DNA of 46,641 nucleotides from Chloroflexota bacterium (GTDB lineage: Bacteria > Chloroflexota > Anaerolineae > Anaerolineales > Villigracilaceae), in NCBI GenBank assembly GCA_019873735.1, contig JAIOAQ010000026.1, forward strand, positions 1-46,641. The letters run 5' to 3'. Every line of letters begins with the position of its first letter. Position 1 is the stretch's first letter. Shown here piece by piece: positions 41,925 to 46,641 of this stretch. The translations under genes were made by a program, and so were the position numbers. Under the pieces are notes generated by a model. It made no database searches, was not told the DNA's origin, and was given only the letters and a program-made list of their open reading frames with translations.

Positions 41925-43577
41925 ATGAGTCAGGCACTTTACCGTAAATACCGTCCAAAAGGCTGGGCCGAGGTCATTGGCCAGGACCACGTTGTTCAGA
42001 CTTTGCGCAACGCCATCACCGGCGGCCGAGTCGGGCATGCTTACCTGTTTGCCGGGCCGCGCGGCACCGGCAAGACAACCGTTGCGCGTTTGCTGGCCAA
42101 GGCCGTGAATTGCCTCGACCCGGAGCCGGCCAACCGTCCTTGCAATGCCTGTGATTACTGTCAGGCGGTTAATGAAAATCGCTTTCTTGACTTGATTGAA
42201 ATTGATGCCGCCTCACAAACCGGCGTAGAAGACGTGCGCGACCTGCGCGATAAGATCAATTTCACACCCACGCAGGGCAAATACAAAGTCTATATTATTG
42301 ACGAAGTCCACATGTTTTCGACCCAGGCGTTCAACGCCTTGCTCAAGACACTGGAAGAACCACCGCCGCATGCTATTTTTATCCTCGCCACCACCGAGAT
42401 CCATAAAATACCTGCCACCGTACTCTCACGCTGCCAGCGCCATGAATTCCGCCGCGTGCCCGTGAGTGAAATTGTTGCCCAACTCAAGCACATTGCCGCA
42501 GGAGAAAATTTTGAGGCCGAGGAAGATGCCCTCAGCCTGATTGCCCGTCAGGCCGCTGGCGGCCTGCGCGACGCCATTTCCCTGCTCGACCAACTGGCCT
42601 CCACCGGCGGCAGGATTACCCTGAACCTGGTCCAAACCGTCCTGGGGACGGCCACCAGCCAGACCGTGCTTGATTTGATGGATTCCATCCGAGATGCCCG
42701 CCCGGCTGCCGGCCTGGAGGCGATTCACAAAGCCATCGATTCGGGCACCGACCCGCGCACCCTTGCCCGTCAGGTGGTGGACTACCTGCGCGCCCTGATG
42801 TTCTTCCAACTTGGCAACGACAAACAGGTGGAAGCCACCAAAGAGATCGCCGACCGAATGGCCGACCATGCCCGCGCCTTCACATCATCAGATGTCTTGC
42901 GCATGCTCAAGGCCTTCAATGCAGCCGCCATGGATACGCGCGGCGGCTGGCAGCCCTCTTTGGGCCTGGAACTGGCGCTGGCCGAAGTGATGGAACGTCC
43001 CGCTTCTGTGCCTCCGGCCTCGCCGGTAACAGAATCTCCGTCCCAGCTGACCTCCCGCGCCCGGACTGCGGCGGCTCCGCCTCCGACCTCTCGGCCGGCC
43101 CCCGTTAAATCAACGGAATCTTCCCCCCCGTCCGCGCCCGAAGCGCCCGATCGCGGCCCCCTTTTTCAGGTACGGCATGTGCCGTCCGCTTCTGCACCAA
43201 AGGATCAACGTCCTGCTGCCCCGCCATCCGGCAATGCCGATATTGCCCTGGCGCAAATCCTCCAAGTCTGGAAACAGGTTGGCAAGATCGTCAAATCTGC
43301 TAACCCTTCTTTGATTGGCCTGCTCAATTCCTGCAAGCCTTTGGAAGTCAGGCAAGGCACGCTATACCTCGGCTTTGCCAGCGACGTGTTGGTAAACAAA
43401 ATGAACCAACCCGAGGAGATTGAACTCACCCGTCAGGCCTTGCGTGAAGTGCTGGGAGTTGACCTGGCGATCAAGTGCGTCGTTTCTGGCGGTAAGACGC
43501 CTCCTGCCGACATCGTCCCCGGTGGAATGGTGGCCGCCGCCCTGGAAAACGGCGGTGAGATTGTGGACGTGCAGTGA
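41925..43577 (+). CDS. dnaX: DNA polymerase III subunit gamma/tau
   Basis: A 550-residue DnaX: ALYRKYRPKGWAEVIGQDHV, Walker A GPRGTGKTTVARL, zinc cysteines in CNACDYC and the earlier CLDPEPANRPC, DEVHMFSTQAFNALLKTLEEPP, the SRC arginine-finger motif (TVLSRCQRHEF), a Pro/Ser-rich linker (about 365-435) and a C-terminal domain. It is the clamp-loader ATPase. No frameshift signal for a shorter gamma form was recognised. Confidence 0.97.
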   Translation: MSQALYRKYRPKGWAEVIGQDHVVQTLRNAITGGRVGHAYLFAGPRGTGKTTVARLLAKAVNCLDPEPANRPCNACDYCQAVNENRFLDLIEIDAASQTGVEDVRDLRDKINFTPTQGKYKVYIIDEVHMFSTQAFNALLKTLEEPPPHAIFILATTEIHKIPATVLSRCQRHEFRRVPVSEIVAQLKHIAAGENFEAEEDALSLIARQAAGGLRDAISLLDQLASTGGRITLNLVQTVLGTATSQTVLDLMDSIRDARPAAGLEAIHKAIDSGTDPRTLARQVVDYLRALMFFQLGNDKQVEATKEIADRMADHARAFTSSDVLRMLKAFNAAAMDTRGGWQPSLGLELALAEVMERPASVPPASPVTESPSQLTSRARTAAAPPPTSRPAPVKSTESSPPSAPEAPDRGPLFQVRHVPSASAPKDQRPAAPPSGNADIALAQILQVWKQVGKIVKSANPSLIGLLNSCKPLEVRQGTLYLGFASDVLVNKMNQPEEIELTRQALREVLGVDLAIKCVVSGGKTPPADIVPGGMVAAALENGGEIVDVQ

Positions 43578-43606
43578 CAGAAAATTTTAGACAAATGAGG
43601 TAAAGC

Positions 43607-43933
43607 ATGGCCAAAGGTTTCAACAAAATGCCGTCTGCAGGCGGCGGTGGTATGATGCAGCAACTTCAGCGCCTGCAGCAACAACTTCAGGAAGCCCAAG
43701 AGCGCCTGGCAGTAGAAACGGTCACTGCCACGGCCGGCGGCGGCGCAATTACCATTGTGATGACCGGCGATCAGCATTGTCAGTCGGTCACCATTGATCC
43801 CGACCTGCTCAAAGATGCAGATGCCGAAATGCTCCAAGACCTGGTGCTTACTGCCGTCAATCTGGCGTTGGACAAGTCCCGCGAACTCCAACAGCAATTG
43901 ATGGGGCCGCTGGCAGGCGGGTTGCCGTTTTAG
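43607..43933 (+). CDS. ybaB: YbaB/EbfC nucleoid-associated protein
   Basis: A 108-residue YbaB/EbfC: basic GFNKMPSAGGGGMMQQLQRLQQQLQEAQ coiled helix, then beta strands with VTATAGGGAITIVMTGDQ, and DAEMLQDLVLTAVNLALDKS. It binds DNA as a dimer. The gene order dnaX-ybaB-recR is very widely kept. Confidence 0.94.
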   Translation: MAKGFNKMPSAGGGGMMQQLQRLQQQLQEAQERLAVETVTATAGGGAITIVMTGDQHCQSVTIDPDLLKDADAEMLQDLVLTAVNLALDKSRELQQQLMGPLAGGLPF

Positions 43934-43942
43934 TATTTATAC

Positions 43943-44028
43943 ACAAGTACACACCTACTACACAGTTAAATCTGTATGTGCGTGTACTTGTATACCTGTA
44001 TACCTTTATTCCTGTATTCCTGCGTACC
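43943..44028. repeat. AT-rich palindrome and tandem units between ybaB and recR
   Basis: ACAAGTACAC (43943-43952) pairs with GTGTACTTGT (43982-43991), enclosing an ACAG/CTGT pairing. It is followed by repeats of TATACCTGTATACC and TTCCTGTATTCCTG type to about 44020. It is much AT-richer than its surroundings. No gene. Confidence 0.7.
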
Positions 44029-44031
44029 CCA

Positions 44032-44637
44032 ATGATTCTCCCCGATCCTCTCCAAAAACTCATCAACGCCCTGGAACGCCTGCCCGGCATTGGGCCGAAA
44101 TCCGCCTCCCGGCTGGCATTCTTTCTGCTCCGTTCTGGGGATGATTTGGCCGATGAACTGGCCCAGGCATTGCATGGCCTGAAAGAACGCGTTGCGTTTT
44201 GCCAGGAATGTTTCAACATCACCAGCGCCGGACGGGAACACTGCGAAATCTGTGATGACCCGCGCCGCGACAGCACCCTTTTGTGTGTGGTGGAAGATGC
44301 CCTGGATGTGCTCAGTCTTGAGCGCACGGGCGGATTCCCCGGCAAGTATCACGTTTTACATGGCGTCCTTTCCCCCATCGAAGGCATTGGCCCGGATGAC
44401 TTGAAAATCCAGCCGCTGATCGAGCGCGTCCGCCGCGGGGGAATCAAAGAGGTCATCCTGGCCACCAACCCCAGCATGGAAGGCGACGCGACGGCCCTCT
44501 ACCTGCGCCAGCGCTTAGAACCGTTTGGATTGCGCGTTACCCGCCTGGCGCGTGGCCTGCCGGTTGGCGGAGACCTGGAATACGCCGACCAAAACACCCT
44601 CCTGCGCGCCCTGGCAGGCCGCCAGGAAATGGATTGA
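44032..44637 (+). CDS. recR: Recombination protein RecR
   Basis: A 201-residue RecR: LERLPGIGPKSASRLAFFLL helix-hairpin-helix, zinc motif CQECFNITSAGREHCEIC, and a Toprim domain with VVEDALDVLSLERTG, ATNPSMEGDATALYL and LARGLPVGGDLEYADQNTLLRAL. It works with RecF/RecO in gap repair. ATG at 44032 is the family start; the open frame begins at 43978 in the repeat. Confidence 0.96.
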   Translation: MILPDPLQKLINALERLPGIGPKSASRLAFFLLRSGDDLADELAQALHGLKERVAFCQECFNITSAGREHCEICDDPRRDSTLLCVVEDALDVLSLERTGGFPGKYHVLHGVLSPIEGIGPDDLKIQPLIERVRRGGIKEVILATNPSMEGDATALYLRQRLEPFGLRVTRLARGLPVGGDLEYADQNTLLRALAGRQEMD

Positions 44638-44647
44638 AGTTTTCCCC

Positions 44648-45889
44648 TTGAATATCACCATTCTCACCTACGGCTCGCGCGGCGACGTCCAGCCCTTCCT
44701 GGCGCTGGCGCTTGGTTTGCAACAGAACGGTCATCGTGTCAGACTGGCCGCGCCGCACCGCTTTGCCGAATTTGTGGCCCGCTATGGCGTGTCGTTTGTA
44801 CCACTGGCAGGCGACCCGGAAATCATCAGCCAGCGCCTCAACGCCGCCGGCGGCAACCCGCTGCGAGCGATGACGGCCATCCAGGGCTACGTCTCCGACA
44901 TTGCGCCGCAAGTTGCGCGCGCGGCCTTTGCCGCCTGCGAAGATGCCGACCTGCTGATCCACTCCTTTCTCTTTACTGTGGGCGCGCACTCCTGGGCTCG
45001 CGAGCATGGCATTCCCGATGTCTCGGTGCAGACCTTTCCTGTATTTGCGCCCACGCGCGCTTTTCCCAATGTAGCCGCGGCCTGGATTCCGCCCGGCTGG
45101 CCGAGTTACTTCTCGCACTGGCTGGCCAATCGATTTTTCTGGTACGGCGGGAAACTTGGCTACCCTCGCGTCCGCCGCGCCAGTCCCGATATTGCCTACC
45201 CCTCCAGGCTTTACTGGCCGTTTGACGAAAGGACGGATCGACTCCGCACCCCGCTGCTGTTTGCTTTTAGCCCGCTGGTGGTGCCCCGCCCGGACGAATG
45301 GGGCGCGCACATTCACCTGACCGGCTATTTCTTCTTAGAGGAAGAAGATTACCGGCCCCCTGCCGCACTGACGGATTTCCTGGCGGAGGGCCCGCCACCG
45401 GTATGCATCTCCTTCGGCAGCATGGTCAGCCGCGATGCGGCGCGGACGGGCGGGGCCGTGCTGGAGGCATTGAAAATGACCGGCGAGCGCGGCATCTTCC
45501 TCACCGGATGGAATGGCTGGCGCCCGCCGAACCCGCCGCCGAATGTGCTTTTCCTGGATGCTGCGCCGCATGCCTGGCTGTTGCCGCGCTGCAAGGCTGT
45601 TGTCCATCACGGCGGGGCAGGGGTTACCGGTGCGGGCCTGCGGGCAGGAATCCCAAACATTGTCGTGCCTCATTCTGCAGATCAGCCCTTTTGGGGGCGG
45701 CGCGTGGCTGCCTTGGGCGCTGGGCCGGCACCCATCCCTGTCTGGCGGCTGACGGTGGATCGGCTGGCGGCGGCGTTGGCCGAGGCGGCGCGCCCCGCGT
45801 CCATAACGAGGGCAAGCCAGGTTGGGGAGATGATCCGCTCGGAAAATGGGGTGGGGCAGGCTGTTCGACGGATTGAATCGTCAGTTTAA
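44648..45889 (+). CDS. GT1 family glycosyltransferase (UGT/sterol-glucosyltransferase-like)
   Basis: A protein of about 413 residues of the GT-B fold. It begins with ITILTYGSRGDVQPFLALALGLQQNGHRV, typical of UGT-like enzymes on lipids or macrolides. The nucleotide-sugar site is in PPVCISFGSM and the VHHGGAGVTGAGLRAGIPNIVVPHSADQPFW box. The start is inferred as TTG at 44648, 11 bases after recR; an open frame reaches into recR (44525) but is not family-like. It could decorate a membrane lipid; the acceptor is unknown. Confidence 0.85.
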   Translation: MNITILTYGSRGDVQPFLALALGLQQNGHRVRLAAPHRFAEFVARYGVSFVPLAGDPEIISQRLNAAGGNPLRAMTAIQGYVSDIAPQVARAAFAACEDADLLIHSFLFTVGAHSWAREHGIPDVSVQTFPVFAPTRAFPNVAAAWIPPGWPSYFSHWLANRFFWYGGKLGYPRVRRASPDIAYPSRLYWPFDERTDRLRTPLLFAFSPLVVPRPDEWGAHIHLTGYFFLEEEDYRPPAALTDFLAEGPPPVCISFGSMVSRDAARTGGAVLEALKMTGERGIFLTGWNGWRPPNPPPNVLFLDAAPHAWLLPRCKAVVHHGGAGVTGAGLRAGIPNIVVPHSADQPFWGRRVAALGAGPAPIPVWRLTVDRLAAALAEAARPASITRASQVGEMIRSENGVGQAVRRIESSV

Positions 45890-45922
45890 ACCTTAAAAAA
45901 TCCAAATTGGTCTTAAAAGTGC

Positions 45923-45950
45923 TTGACAAGAAAGGCCATTTGAATATAAT
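45923..45950 (+). promoter_or_regulatory. rRNA promoter P1
   Basis: TTGACA (45923-45928) and TATAAT (45945-45950) match both consensus hexamers with 16 bp spacing. It lies about 280 bp before the 16S gene. Confidence 0.88.
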
Positions 45951-46057
45951 AGGGAACGCACAGTTACCCACTCAGATCTCGTCTGCGGACAGATCGTTGA
46001 CAACCTAAAAACGTCTCACGTCAGAGACCCAGAACAGCAAGTTTTGCAGTCTGACGA

Positions 46058-46081
46058 GCCGATGTTGTAAGTAGCATCGGC
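46058..46081 (+). other. Hairpin in the rRNA leader
   Basis: GCCGATG (46058-46064) pairs with CATCGGC (46075-46081) in the leader between the two promoters. A second, smaller one is CACGC-GAAA-GCGTG (46213-46226), just before the 16S 5' end. They may act in antitermination or processing. Confidence 0.55.
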
Positions 46082-46099
46082 AATTTCGTCTCTCAGGTC

Positions 46100-46128
46100 T
46101 TGACAGGGTAGCACCTTGCGGGTAGAAT
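46100..46128 (+). promoter_or_regulatory. rRNA promoter P2
   Basis: TTGACA (46100-46105) and TAGAAT (46123-46128) with 17 bp spacing, about 100 bp before 16S. Tandem promoters are normal for rRNA operons. Confidence 0.82.
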
Positions 46129-46229
46129 GCAACCCGCTCTGGAAACGGAACCTTAACAACTGAAGAGTGATAGGAAGCGAAGTACCTGTCGTTCAGAAAT
46201 ATCCGTAAACACCACGCGAAAGCGTGAAT

Positions 46230-46641
<412 letters not shown>

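Noticed and set aside
43934..44031. CRISPR-like array between ybaB and recR.
   Set aside because: The units are short, AT-rich and palindromic, without regular repeat-spacer lengths.

Overview
The window most likely comes from a member of Chloroflexota, class Anaerolineae or a close relative. This is inferred from the 5' part of a 16S rRNA gene at the right edge, the moderately GC-rich coding style, lipoproteins with Thr/Pro-rich linkers, and a monoderm-style exopolysaccharide locus. No database search was possible, so the taxonomy is an inference.

Layout. 1-660: a frameshifted transposase remnant and an inverted repeat. 668-2545: a DUF981 membrane protein, then convergent HD-domain and DUF218/YdcF-like genes. 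2767-7223 (minus): a phosphonate/phosphate-type ABC uptake operon, phnD-phnC-phnE-phnE, whose two permeases are unusually long. A second, solitary phnD-like lipoprotein follows (7602-8621). 8670-12509: DUF4230 protein, LipM-like octanoyltransferase, queA and an AlaX editing protein. 12520-14997 (minus): small redox proteins and a two-thioredoxin/VKOR fusion. 15170-19846 (minus): a MarR regulator and a heterodimeric ABC exporter with one degenerate ATP site.

19982-35500 is the most interesting region. A secreted glycosidase-like gene on the minus strand lies behind a class I cyclic-di-GMP (GEMM-I) riboswitch with a 15-bp terminator. Facing away from it is a tightly packed plus-strand exopolysaccharide operon of eleven large genes: a four-helix membrane protein with a degenerate GGDEF domain, a phosphoglycosyl transferase, a Wzz-like chain-length protein fused to a second degenerate GGDEF domain, Wzy-like polymerase, Wzx-like flippase, a methyltransferase-like protein, an APH-fold kinase-like protein, two GT4 enzymes, a GT2 synthase and BcsB. 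Both GGDEF domains have lost the catalytic signature but keep an RxxD motif at the exact spacing of the c-di-GMP-binding I-site. The likely reading is that c-di-GMP is sensed at three points: by RNA upstream of the hydrolase and by two proteins of the assembly machine. PilZ, the usual sensor in cellulose synthases, is absent. No catalytically complete cyclase or phosphodiesterase is in the window.

35704-45889: a CIRCE-controlled heat-shock operon (hrcA-grpE-dnaK-dnaJ) continuing into prmA, a lamin-tail-domain lipoprotein-sized gene, then dnaX-ybaB-recR and a GT1 glycosyltransferase. 45923-46641: tandem rRNA promoters, leader and the start of the 16S gene.

Several intergenic regions hold short palindromic or tandem repeats of a recurring style, with no coding capacity. 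No tRNA and no CRISPR array was seen.
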